Source: Flavobacterium ginsengisoli
Lineage (GTDB): Bacteria > Bacteroidota > Bacteroidia > Flavobacteriales > Flavobacteriaceae
NCBI RefSeq assembly: GCF_029625315.1
Contig: NZ_CP121110.1
Location: 4,942,501-5,006,500, forward strand
DNA length: 64,000 nt
Direction: 5' to 3'
The position numbers and the translations under genes are program-made. Of this stretch, positions 11,079 through 20,459 are shown piece by piece. The number at the start of each line of letters is the position of its first letter. Position 1 is the stretch's first letter. The notes beneath the pieces were generated by a model. That model did no database searches. It saw only the letters and a list, made by a program, of their open reading frames with translations, and was not told the DNA's origin.

Positions 11079-11142
11079 TAATGCGTATTTTTGCAGTTTT
11101 TAACGTCTTTTCTGATAGAGATTAAAATATTTGATATATTTG
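11079..11142 (+). promoter_or_regulatory. deoR promoter (TATATTTG) with upstream AATGCGTA box
   Basis: TATATTTG at 11135-11142 matches the Bacteroidota -7 consensus and lies 26 bases ahead of the regulator's start codon. An AATGCGTATTTTTG stretch near 11080 resembles the operator half-site seen ahead of susC, which would allow autoregulation. Confidence 0.55.
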
Positions 11143-11167
11143 TGATGAACTTTAACTTTTAAAAAAC

Positions 11168-11917
11168 ATGCTGAAAGCCGAAAGACATAAATACATAATG
11201 ACTAAGCTTATTGAAGACCAAAAAGTTGTTACAACAGATTTAGCTTTGGCTCTCGATTTGTCTGAAGATACCATAAGAAGAGATTTGAATGAATTGGACA
11301 GTAAAAAGCAGTTAGAGAAGGTGTACGGCGGGGCAGTTCAAGTTAAAGAGAAACCTTCAAATGTATTTGATATTGCAATAACTGCAGAAGAACAAAAAAA
11401 ACAAATCGTATCAAAAGCATTGTCTTTACTTCATGACGATCAGGTTATTATAATGAGTGGAGGAAGCACCAATTTGGTTTTTGCCAAGTTAATTCCTGCT
11501 AATTTAAAAGCTACGATATATACTTATAGTTTGCCAATCGCGATGCAATTATCTCAACATCCAAATATTGATTTAATATTTATTGGAGGCAAAATGCAGA
11601 AAAACGCAATGGTAACCATTGGTATGGATGTGATTCAGGTGGTTTCTAAAATCAAAGCCGATATTTGTTTCATTGGTGCCAGCAGTATTAATATCAAACA
11701 AGGACTTACAGAAGTGGGTTATGAAATCTCAATTGTCAAAAAAGCAATGATAGAGGCTTCTGATAGAGTAGTTTCTATGTTTGCTTCGAATAAATTAAAT
11801 ACCAAAATGCCACACGGCGTATGCGATCTTACACAACTCGATACGATTGTGACAGAGTTAGATCCAGAAGATGAAAAACTAGACGAATATAGAAAATCTG
11901 GTGTTTTTATCTTATAA
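11168..11917 (+). CDS. DeoR-family transcriptional regulator
   Basis: This is a 249-residue DeoR-family regulator. The N-terminal winged helix-turn-helix (about residues 5-60) has the signature VVTTDLALALDLSEDTIRRDL, followed by YGGAV. The C-terminal sugar-phosphate sensor domain (about 75-235) has the family sequences IIMSGGSTN, TYSLPIA and FIGASSI. DeoR sensors usually respond to phosphorylated sugars, so MurNAc-6P or GlcNAc-6P would be a logical effector. It lies between the two divergent arms of the peptidoglycan locus, and both flanks carry the same AACGCA/TGCGTT boxes. Family is firm; effector and targets are inferred. Confidence 0.92.
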   Translation: MLKAERHKYIMTKLIEDQKVVTTDLALALDLSEDTIRRDLNELDSKKQLEKVYGGAVQVKEKPSNVFDIAITAEEQKKQIVSKALSLLHDDQVIIMSGGSTNLVFAKLIPANLKATIYTYSLPIAMQLSQHPNIDLIFIGGKMQKNAMVTIGMDVIQVVSKIKADICFIGASSINIKQGLTEVGYEISIVKKAMIEASDRVVSMFASNKLNTKMPHGVCDLTQLDTIVTELDPEDEKLDEYRKSGVFIL

Positions 11918-11941
11918 TTTTAAACTTACTTAATGCAGTTT

Positions 11942-12024
11942 TTGCGTTTTGTTGCGTTATTCTAATTTAATTATGTTAAAAAACGCAAAATAATGTATTT
12001 GTATGCTTTTTGTATCTATATTTG
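11942..12024 (+). promoter_or_regulatory. Promoter and candidate DeoR operator ahead of the D-lactate dehydrogenase operon
   Basis: Three half-sites, TTGCGTTTT (11942-11950), TTGCGTTATT (11952-11961) and AACGCAAAATAA (11982-11993), precede a TATATTTG box at 12017-12024. The sequence and arrangement mirror the susC side of deoR. The rest of the gap to 12247 (an untranslated leader of about 215 bases) holds only a possible 25-codon ORF. Confidence 0.55.
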
Positions 12025-12055
12025 TTAAAACTAATTTTATTAGTCAGGTATATTT

Positions 12056-12133
12056 ATGAAAATCATTTCTTGGTTTACTTGCCATTTCTTTGGTGCGTTA
12101 AAAGAAGTTCAAAGCTTTTACGAGGAACTTTAA
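12056..12133 (+). CDS. Possible 25-residue leader ORF, unknown
   Basis: An ATG-to-TAA ORF of 25 codons (MKIISWFTCHFFGALKEVQS...) lies between the promoter at 12017 and the dehydrogenase start. It has a hydrophobic, aromatic N-terminal half and an acidic end. I recognise no family. It may be chance, or a small leader peptide in a long 5' UTR. Confidence 0.2.
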   Translation: MKIISWFTCHFFGALKEVQSFYEEL

Positions 12134-12246
12134 TAAATATCAAATTCTAATAAAATTTAGAATGTATTGTTTTTGCCAAACAACTTTTTAGTGAAGCGCA
12201 GAAATAAAACATGTATTAAAGAACCAAAAGCAACAGAACTAATTAA

Positions 12247-15163
12247 ATGTCCGATTCTCTTCAACTACAAGAATTAGAAACCTCGCTAGAAGGAACTCTT
12301 TTTTATGATGATCTTCATAAAAAAATATACGCTACAGATGCCTCTGCTTATAGAATTATGCCTCTTGCCGTGGCGATTCCAAAATCAGAAAATGATATTG
12401 TAAATATTATTCGGTTCGCTTCAAAAAATAAAATTTCTATAACGCCTAGAACAGCAGGAACTTCGCTTGCAGGTCAAACTATCGGAAGCGGAATCATTGT
12501 CGATGTTTCGAAACATTTTAATAAAATTGTTTCTTTTGATCCTAAAAATAAAACCATAACAGTTCAGCCTGGAGTAATTCGTGATGAACTGAATATATAT
12601 TTAAAACCTCACGGATTATTTTTTGCTCCAACTACATCAACTACCAATAGATGTATGATTGGCGGAATGGTTGGAAATAATTCGTCAGGAACAACCTCAA
12701 TTCGTTATGGCGTTACCCGAGATAAAATTGTAGAAATAAAGGCCGTTTTAAGTGACGGAACTACCGCAATATTTAAAGATTTAACTTCTGAAGAATTTAT
12801 CGAAAAAACTAAAGGCGATTCTTTAGAAAATAAAATTTACAAAACCATTTACGACGAACTTTCGAGCAAAGAAAATCAGGAAGAAATTTTAAAAGAATTT
12901 CCAAAACCAGAAATTCACAGACGAAATACAGGTTACGCAATTGATGTTTTACTGAAATCAAAACTTTTTTCGGGAACAGAAGATACCATCAATTTAGGAA
13001 AACTGCTTTGCGGAAGTGAAGGAACTTTGGCATTTACTACAGAAATTACCTTGAAAGTAGACGATTTGCCGCCAACCAATAACATCATGGTTGTGGCACA
13101 TTTTCATACCATTCAGGAAAGTTTAGAAGCCGTTGTCACTGCCATGAAACATCATTTGTACACTTGCGAAATGATGGATGATACGATTTTAGATTGTACC
13201 AAAACCAATAGAGAACAAGCTAAAAATCGATTCTTTATTGTGGGCGAACCAAAAGCTGTTATTATGCTTGAAGTGGGATCGCACATTAGCATGGAAGATG
13301 CCGAATTGCAAGCCGATGCATTAATTAAAGATTTAGAAAATAATGGTTTCGGATATGCGTTGCCAAAAATCTATGGAACCGATATTGACAAAGTAAATGA
13401 GGTAAGAAAAGCTGGTCTTGGACTTTTAGGAAGTATTGTAGGAGACGACAAAGCTGCCGATTCTATTGAAGATACAGCGGTAGAATTGAGCGATCTTCCC
13501 AATTATATTGCCGATTTTGCAGCAATGATGGAAAGACACGGACAAAGTGCTATTTACTATGCACATGCTGGAGCGGGAGAGTTGCATTTGCGTCCGAAGA
13601 TAAATTTAAAAACAAAAGAAGGATTGCATCAGTTCAGAAATTTATCTACTGAAGTAGCCCATTTGGTGAAAAAATATAGAGGTTCGTTAAGCGGTGAACA
13701 TGGCGATGGAATTCTACGCGGAGAGTTTTTACCTTTTATGATTGGCGATAAAAACTACGAACTGCTAAAACGAGTAAAAAAAGCATTTGATCCTAATACG
13801 ATTTTGAATGTTGGGAAAATTGTAAATGCTTCTAAAATGGATGAAAATCTTCGTTTTGAAGCGGGAAGGGTAGAACCTGAGATAAAAACCATTCAAGATT
13901 TCTCTGATAGTTTAGGAGTTTTGCGTGCTTGCTGAAAAATGCAACGGTTCGGGCGATTGCCGTAAAATGCCTTCTGCAGGCGGAACTTTATGTCCGAGTT
14001 ATCGTGCCACAAGAAACGAAAAAGATACTACACGTGCACGTGCCAACGCTTTAAGAGAATATCTGACGAATTCTGAAAAAGAAAATAAATTCGATCACGA
14101 AGAATTATATAAAGTTTTTGAATTGTGTGTGAGCTGTAAAGCCTGCGCGAGCGAATGTCCAAGCAATGTAGATGTGGCAACTTTAAAAGCAGAATTTTTA
14201 TACCAATACCAAAAAGCAAACGGATTTTCTTTCCGAAATAAAATATTTGCTTTCAATTCGAAATTGAATGAAGTGGGAAGCATTGCGCCATCTATTACCA
14301 ATTGGGCTTCGAATCTTTCGTTTGTTAAAAAACGTATGGGAATTGCGCCTGAAAGACAGGTGCCTTTATTGGCTCCAAAGACCTTTAGAAAATGGCACGA
14401 AAAGAACAAAAAGCATTACGTAGACAGCGCTTTTGAAAACGGCGGCGTTTATCTTTTCTGTGATGAATTTACCAATTACTACGATGTTTCAGTCGGAATT
14501 GATGCTTACGAATTATTGACAAAATTAGGTTACAGAGTAATTATAATTGAGCATGAAGAAAGCGGAAGAGCCTTTATTTCAAAAGGTTTTCTAGAAGAGG
14601 CGCAGGAAATTGCCAATAAAAATGTCAATACCTTTAAAAATATAATTTCTGAAAACACACCTTTAATAGGTCTTGAACCTTCAGCCATATTGACTTTCAG
14701 AGACGAATATATCCGATTGGCTGCAGATAAAGAAAGTGCAGAGAAATTAGCGAAAAATACCTTTACAGTCGAAGAGTTTTTTAAAAGAGAAATTGGCAAC
14801 GGAAAAATTCATGCAAATCAATTTTCTGAAAAAGAGAAAACTATCAAAATCCATGGGCATTGCCATCAAAAATCATTGAGCTCTGTTGAAGCTTCTTTTG
14901 CAATGTTGAATCTTCCAAAAAATAATACCGTTACGATTTATAATTCGGGCTGTTGCGGAATGGCGGGTTCATTTGGTTATGAAAAAGAACATTACGAAAT
15001 CAGTATGAAGATGGGAGAAGATACGCTGTTTCCGAAAATTAGGGCAACAGAATCATCAACAGAAATTGCAGCCGCAGGAACAAGCTGCCGCCATCAGATT
15101 TTTGATGGAACGAGCAGAAAGGCCATGCATCCCGTAACTATTTTAAAAGATTGTTTGAAATAA
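12247..15163 (+). CDS. Fused FAD-linked / Fe-S D-lactate dehydrogenase (GlcD-GlcF type); frameshifted
   Basis: Repaired, this is one 971-residue flavo-iron-sulfur oxidoreductase. Residues 1-540 are an FAD-linked oxidase: the PCMH motif PRTAGTSLAGQTIGSGI is near residue 78, and the C-terminal FAD-oxidase motif SGEHGDGILRGEF near residue 480. From residue 560 come ferredoxin-type cysteines (EKCNGSGDC, then CVSCKACASECPSNVDV) and a CCG domain (HGHCHQKS, GCCGMAGSFGYE). The frame breaks at 13927-13932 (GCTTGC for GCTGC); removal gives GVLRAAEKCNGSGDCRK, so two apparent genes are one. Such fusions oxidise D-2-hydroxyacids, mainly D-lactate. MurQ in the same locus produces D-lactate, which makes that the likely substrate. 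Confidence 0.88.
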
Positions 15164-15218
15164 TTTTTTGTATTTTCCCAGTGCTTTTCAAAAATATTAT
15201 TTTATAAAAACATCAATT

Positions 15219-16047
15219 ATGAAAAAAACAATTTACACTTTCTTTCTTCTTTTTATAGCCTTTGCAGTTCAAGCGGCGAAGGTTGATACTTTGCAAGTTT
15301 TTAGTCCTTCGATGCAGAAGAATATTAAAACTTGTGTTATGGTTCCAGACAATTATAAAAAGAGCAAGAAAGCATTTCCTGTAGTTTATCTGCTTCATGG
15401 CTACAGCGGAAATTATGGTTCTTGGGCAAAAGATTTTAAAGAATTGGAAAAACAAGTTGATCAATTCGGATTCATTATAGTTGGTGTAGACGGAAATTAT
15501 TCAAGCTGGTACTTTGACAGTCCGATAGATCCAACTTTTAAATACGAAACTTATGTAGTAAAAGAATTAGTTCCTTTTATTGACAAACAATTCAGAACCA
15601 TTTCAGACCGTAAAGGAAGAGCCATTTCAGGTTTAAGTATGGGCGGACATGGTGCTTTGTATTTGTCTTTTAAACACCAAGATGTATTTGGAGCAAGCAG
15701 GAAGTATGAGCGGAGGCGTAGATTTTCGTCCGTTTCCTGAAAATTGGGATATCAAAAAACGATTAGGACCAATTACAGAATTTCCAGAAAATTGGAATCA
15801 AAATACAGTTACCAATATGCTTGATTTGGTAAAAGACAATAAATTAAAATTAATTATTGATTGTGGAGTTGACGATTTCTTTATGAAAGTAAACAGAGAA
15901 CTGCATGCAAAAATGTTGGACATGAAAATAAATCACGATTATATAGAACGTCCAGGCGAACATAATCTTAAATATTGGGAGAATTCTTTAAAATATCAGC
16001 TTTTGTTTTTTCATGATTTCTTCAACGAAAACATAAAAACAAAGTAA
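15219..16047 (+). CDS. Secreted esterase D / CE1-like alpha/beta hydrolase; frameshifted
   Basis: A 275-residue repaired alpha/beta hydrolase with a signal peptide (MKKTIYTFFLLFIAFAVQA). The motifs YLLHGYSGNYGSWA and nucleophile elbow GLSMGG are visible, with a late GVDDFF aspartate and a GEHNLKYW histidine. The start at 15219 is preferred because it gives a proper signal peptide; an upstream in-frame start at 15168 does not. The frame breaks at 15693-15698 (GCAAGC for GCAGC), restoring FGAAGSMSGGV. It follows the dehydrogenase by 55 bases. Removal of acyl groups such as 6-O-acetyl from glycan is a reasonable guess from context, but the substrate is not visible in the sequence. Confidence 0.8.
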
Positions 16048-16104
16048 CGTTAAGTGCATTGCGAACTACCGATAATTCGTAATGCATAAATTTTGGTTGG
16101 TTAT

Positions 16105-16140
16105 CCTAACAGGTTTTCAAAACCTGTTAGGTATTTTTTT
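16105..16140 (+). terminator. Rho-independent terminator after the esterase
   Basis: A 13-base stem, CCTAACAGGTTTT (16105-16117) with AAAACCTGTTAGG (16119-16131), is followed by a run of seven T. It closes the dehydrogenase-esterase unit. A near copy of this hairpin occurs at 35046-35076. Confidence 0.75.
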
Positions 16141-16457
16141 GCCACTCCCGATAGTTATCGGGATAAAGGATTAAAAAAATATTCGCCACGAATTGCACAA
16201 ATTTCCGCGAATTAAATCTGCGAGAGTAAAAATAGCCACAGATTAAAGGATTAAAAAGATTTTTTTGCAACAAATTAAATCCATTGAATCTGCGAGAGAA
16301 AAATAACCATCAAATAATAAAAAAAATGCGCCTCTGCGCCTTTGCGAGATTTAAAATAAGGAAAAGAAACTTTTGCAAACATAGCGTAAACCACTGCGCC
16401 CTTTGCGGTTAAACTTTTCTGCAACAATATTATACTAACTACCTAAAATAATAATTT
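16141..16457. repeat. Degenerate Flavobacterium-type intergenic repeats
   Basis: This gene-free stretch contains fragments such as CCACAGATTAAAGGATTAAAAAGATTTTTT (in part), AATCTGCGAGAG (twice), a small CCCGATAGTTATCGGG palindrome and GCGCCTCTGCGCCTTTGCGAG. The same words form the long inverted repeat at 21771-21933. No coding potential or transposase remnant was seen. Confidence 0.55.
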
Positions 16458-17939
16458 ATGAAAAGCCTAAAAATTATGATTTTGGTATTGCTGATTCAGA
16501 CTAAAATTTTCAGTCAGCAATCTCCAAAAAGAGAAATGCGAGCCGCTTGGATTTCTACCGTAGAAAATATCGACTGGCCTTCTAAACCAGGATTATCAGA
16601 CAAAGAAATGAAGAACGAAATGATTGCCATTTTGGATAATCTACGTTCTTATAATATGAATACCGTAATTTTTCAAATTCGTCCAACTGCCGATGCATTT
16701 TATAAATCAACAAAAGAACCAGCATCGCATTGGTTAACCGGAATGCAAGGCGTTGCCCCAGGTTTCGATCCGTTGCAGATGATGATCGATGAAGCGGGAA
16801 AACGTGGAATGAATGTGCATGTTTGGCTTAACCCGTATCGTGTTCAGAAAGATACCGTTAGAGATGTACTTTCAAAAAATCATTTATATTTTAAAAGACC
16901 AGACCTTTTCCTGACTTACGGAAAAACGAGATATTTTAATCCGGGTTTAAAGGAAACCAGAGATTTTGTGGCTTCTGTTGTGGGCGAGATTGTTCGTAAA
17001 TACGATATTCAGGCAGTTCACATGGATGATTATTTTTATCCGTATAAAATTGCAGGACAAGAATTTCCAGATGATAAAGCATTTGCCAAAGAACCGCGCC
17101 AGTTTAAAGATAAAGATGATTGGAGAAGAGACAATGTCGATTTAATTATCAAGCAAATCAGAGATACCATTATTGCCAATAAACCAGAAGTCGAATTCGG
17201 AATTTCACCTTTTGGGGTTTGGCGAAATATTGCCAAAGATTCGCAAGGTTCTAATACCGTTGCTGGAGCAACAAATTATGATGATTTGTATGCGAATATC
17301 TTAAAATGGCAAAAAGAAAACTGGATCGATTATGTAACACCTCAATTATACTGGCATATTGGTTTTGACCGCGCCAATTTTGAAGTTCTGGCAAAATGGT
17401 GGGCAGAACACAAATATGGAGCTAATGTTTATATTGGTCATGGCGATTATAAAATTTCAACATCGGCTAAAGAGCCGGAGTGGAGAAGTCCTGATCAAAT
17501 CGTGAAGCAGATTGAAATGATTCGTAAAATGCCTCAAATTGATGGTTCGATGCATTTTACTGCTTCGACTTTTCTAAAAAAAGGAGATACACTTAGAAAT
17601 CCTCTTATTGAAAAAGAATATAAATATATCGCTCTAACTCCCGAAGCCAATAGAATTACAAGGTTAAAACCCGAACCACCAACAAATGCAGTAATTGCCA
17701 AAAAAGGAGACAAAGCAGTTTTAACTTGGAAAGCGGCATTAAACGACAAAAAATATGTAATCTACAAATTCCCTAAAAGAAGAATTACCGATTTCTCAAA
17801 TCCAGAGAATATTTATTATGTGACAACAGCTCTAAAACTAGAAGTGCCAAACGCCGATTTGGAAAACTATGTTTATGCGCTCACGGCTTTGAGTCAGACC
17901 CAGACAGAAAGCAGTCCGATTGAATTTTCAATAAAATAA
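16458..17939 (+). CDS. GHL10 glycosyl hydrolase-like protein (DigH/YngK type)
   Basis: An exported 493-residue protein of the GHL10 family (PF02638). Signal peptide residues 1-20 are followed by REMRAAWISTVENIDWPS, the barrel motif NTVIFQIRPTADAFY, VHVWLNPYRV, HMDDYFYPY with paired acidic residues, FGISPFGVWRN and DYVTPQLYWHIG. A fibronectin-like C-terminal domain (about 405-493) follows. E. coli DigH (YddW), in the same family, cleaves peptidoglycan glycan strands lacking stem peptides. With GH20, NagZ and two NamZ enzymes nearby, a peptidoglycan endo-glycosidase role is the best inference. The next gene starts 13 bases downstream. Confidence 0.85.
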   Translation: MKSLKIMILVLLIQTKIFSQQSPKREMRAAWISTVENIDWPSKPGLSDKEMKNEMIAILDNLRSYNMNTVIFQIRPTADAFYKSTKEPASHWLTGMQGVAPGFDPLQMMIDEAGKRGMNVHVWLNPYRVQKDTVRDVLSKNHLYFKRPDLFLTYGKTRYFNPGLKETRDFVASVVGEIVRKYDIQAVHMDDYFYPYKIAGQEFPDDKAFAKEPRQFKDKDDWRRDNVDLIIKQIRDTIIANKPEVEFGISPFGVWRNIAKDSQGSNTVAGATNYDDLYANILKWQKENWIDYVTPQLYWHIGFDRANFEVLAKWWAEHKYGANVYIGHGDYKISTSAKEPEWRSPDQIVKQIEMIRKMPQIDGSMHFTASTFLKKGDTLRNPLIEKEYKYIALTPEANRITRLKPEPPTNAVIAKKGDKAVLTWKAALNDKKYVIYKFPKRRITDFSNPENIYYVTTALKLEVPNADLENYVYALTALSQTQTESSPIEFSIK

Positions 17940-17952
17940 AATATAAAAAGAA

Positions 17953-20455
17953 ATGAGAAAAAGTATTCTTCTATTAGCCCTATTTCTAAGTTCGCTTAGT
18001 TTTGTACAAGCCCAAAAATTAGACCTAATTCCGAAACCGGTATCTGTTCAGCAAAGTGCGGGTCAGTTTGTTTTGCCTTCACCATTAAAAATTGTTGTAG
18101 ACAAAAAACTAAAAAACAGTGCCGCTTACATTGCAACAGGTTTTTCAAAAAATACTAGAATAAACCCAATTTTTTCAATTGGAAAAAAACACGGAAAAAA
18201 TAATATTTCATTTCTGGTTGATAAGAAATTGGATCTTCCAAATGAAGGTTATCAATTAGAAATAAACCAAAACGGAATTTTCGTAAGAGGAAAAACAGAA
18301 AAAGGAGTTTTAAATGGATTCCAGACTTTACTTCAAATTTGTTCTGCAAAAGAAGTTAAAAAAGGAACCGTTCCGTTTGTAAAAATAGAAGATTATCCTC
18401 GTTTTGACTGGCGTGGAATGATGTTGGATTGTTCAAGACAATTCTTCGATAAACAAACCGTAAAAAATTATATTGACTGGTTGGCCGCTCATAAAATGAA
18501 TGTTTTTCATTGGCATTTAACAGACGATAACGGCTGGAGAATCGAAATTAAATCACTTCCAGATTTAACTTTAAAAGGCGCTTGGAGAGGACCAGGCGAA
18601 GTTTTGCTTCCTTCTTATGGCTCTGGTGACAAACGTTACGGAGGTTTCTATACACAAGAAGATATTAAAGAAGTGGTGGCTTATGCAGTAGATCGAGGTA
18701 TTTCTGTAATGCCAGAAATCGAAATACCGGGACATTCGCGTGCGGTAACGGCTTCTTATCCAGAAGTAGGTTGTGCGATAACGCAGGAACTAAAAAGTGT
18801 TCAGGGAGAAGTGAAAAATGTTTGGTGTGTTGGGCGTGAAGAAAATTATGATCTCCTAGATTCGATTATTAGAGAAGTATCTGGATTATTTCCTTTTGAA
18901 TATATTCATATCGCGGGAGACGAAGTCAATCGCGCCAATTGGGAACATTGTCCAAAATGTCAAGCTTTGATGGCAAAGGAAGGATTTACAGATAGTTTTC
19001 AGCTTCAAAATTATTTCTTTAGAAGAGTACAGAAAATTGTAGACAAATACCATAAAAAAACAGATGGATGGAACGAAATCCTGAAAGGCGGAGAAATTGA
19101 TCCGAACACGTTGATTTCTGCTTGGCAAGGAATTAGTTATGGAATTGAATCTGCAAAAAAAGGGTATAAAACCATCATGATGCCAGGACAATTTACGTAT
19201 TACGATATGGCACAATCTGAAACAGAACGCGGCCATCGTTGGGCTGCAATCACAGATACCAAAAGAGCCTATTCGTTTGAACCAATTCCAGATACTGATT
19301 TAACTCCAGAAGAACAAAAAAATATAATCGGAGTTCAAGGTGCTTTGTGGAGCGAATATTTGGATCGTCCTGCAAGAATTATGGAATATCAAAGTTATCC
19401 GAGAATCAGTGCGTTGTCTGAAATTGGATGGTCTAAAAAAGAAGATAAAAACTGGGACGATTTTTACGGAAGATTAACTCACAGTCATTTGCAAAGATTG
19501 GCAGATATGGGAATTGCTTTTAGAGATTTTCCTCCAACAGCGATTTATAAAAACGGAACAATTACTGTAACGCCACCTTATAAAGGTGCTGTTGTGCGAT
19601 TTGATAAAGATGGAAATGAGCCAACAAGACAATCGCCTCTATACACAGAGCCAATCCAAACGAAAGATTACGAACGCTATATGTTTAGAGTATTTTTTAA
19701 TGAATATGCGAGCAAGTCCAGCAGTAAAAGCTGAAAAATTGCCTGTTGCGAATTGGAATACCTCTAAAGCAGAAGTCTTGACTATTTCTGAAAATATTAC
19801 TGAACATGTTGATAGAAAAGGAATCTGGTATTTGACTTTCAATCCGACAGATGATGGAGCAAACGGAACAATCAAAAATGTTTCGCTTTTTGAAAACGAT
19901 AAATTAATTCGGACTTATGCAGATGAAAAAGCACTAAAATCAAAACCTCGCCTAAGATTTTTGATTGAAAATTATAATGAAAAAAATACGTATCGATTAG
20001 ACTTTACAGTCGAAAATAAAGAAGAGAAAAAATCTGCGACAAATGTAAAATTCAATTGTACGCCTTATCAGGAACCAGAAGTGAAAGTGACTTCTTCGAT
20101 GGCAGAAAATCCGAAGTTTCCAATTGCGAATCTGGAAGATTATAATGAAGAAACCTATTTGCGTACCGATGTTGCCTGCAAAGATGGCGATTGGATTTTG
20201 TATACTTTTACGAATCCTGTAGTGTCTTCTAAAATAGATGTTTTAACTGGAATTCCGCATCATCCGAGATTTATAATAAACAACGGTTATGTTGAGTTTT
20301 CATACAATGGAACTGATTTTATAAAAGGCGATAATTTTGATTACGGAAACGCATCAATTTATCCGAAACAGCCTATAAAAGCGGTTAGAATACAAATTAC
20401 AGGAACCAATAATGAGCCTTTGATGGCAGGACAGGACTTAAAAATTAATCCATAG
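17953..20455 (+). CDS. GH20 beta-N-acetylhexosaminidase; frameshifted
   Basis: The repaired 833-residue enzyme has a signal peptide (1-20), a GH20b domain (about 22-150), the GH20 barrel (about 155-510) and C-terminal domains that may bind carbohydrate. The catalytic Asp323-Glu324 pair lies in HIAGDEVNRANW. Other family motifs are DCSRQFFDKQTVK, HWHLTDDNGWRIEI and MPEIEIPGHSRA. It should remove terminal GlcNAc (or GalNAc) in the periplasm or outside the cell. The frame breaks at 19708-19713 (GCGAGC for GCAGC), giving NEYAASPAVKAEK and joining about 250 residues of downstream reading frame. It lies in a tight run: 13 bases from the GHL10 gene and 4 bases from the beta-lactamase-fold gene. Confidence 0.92.
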
Positions 20456-20459
20456 TACT

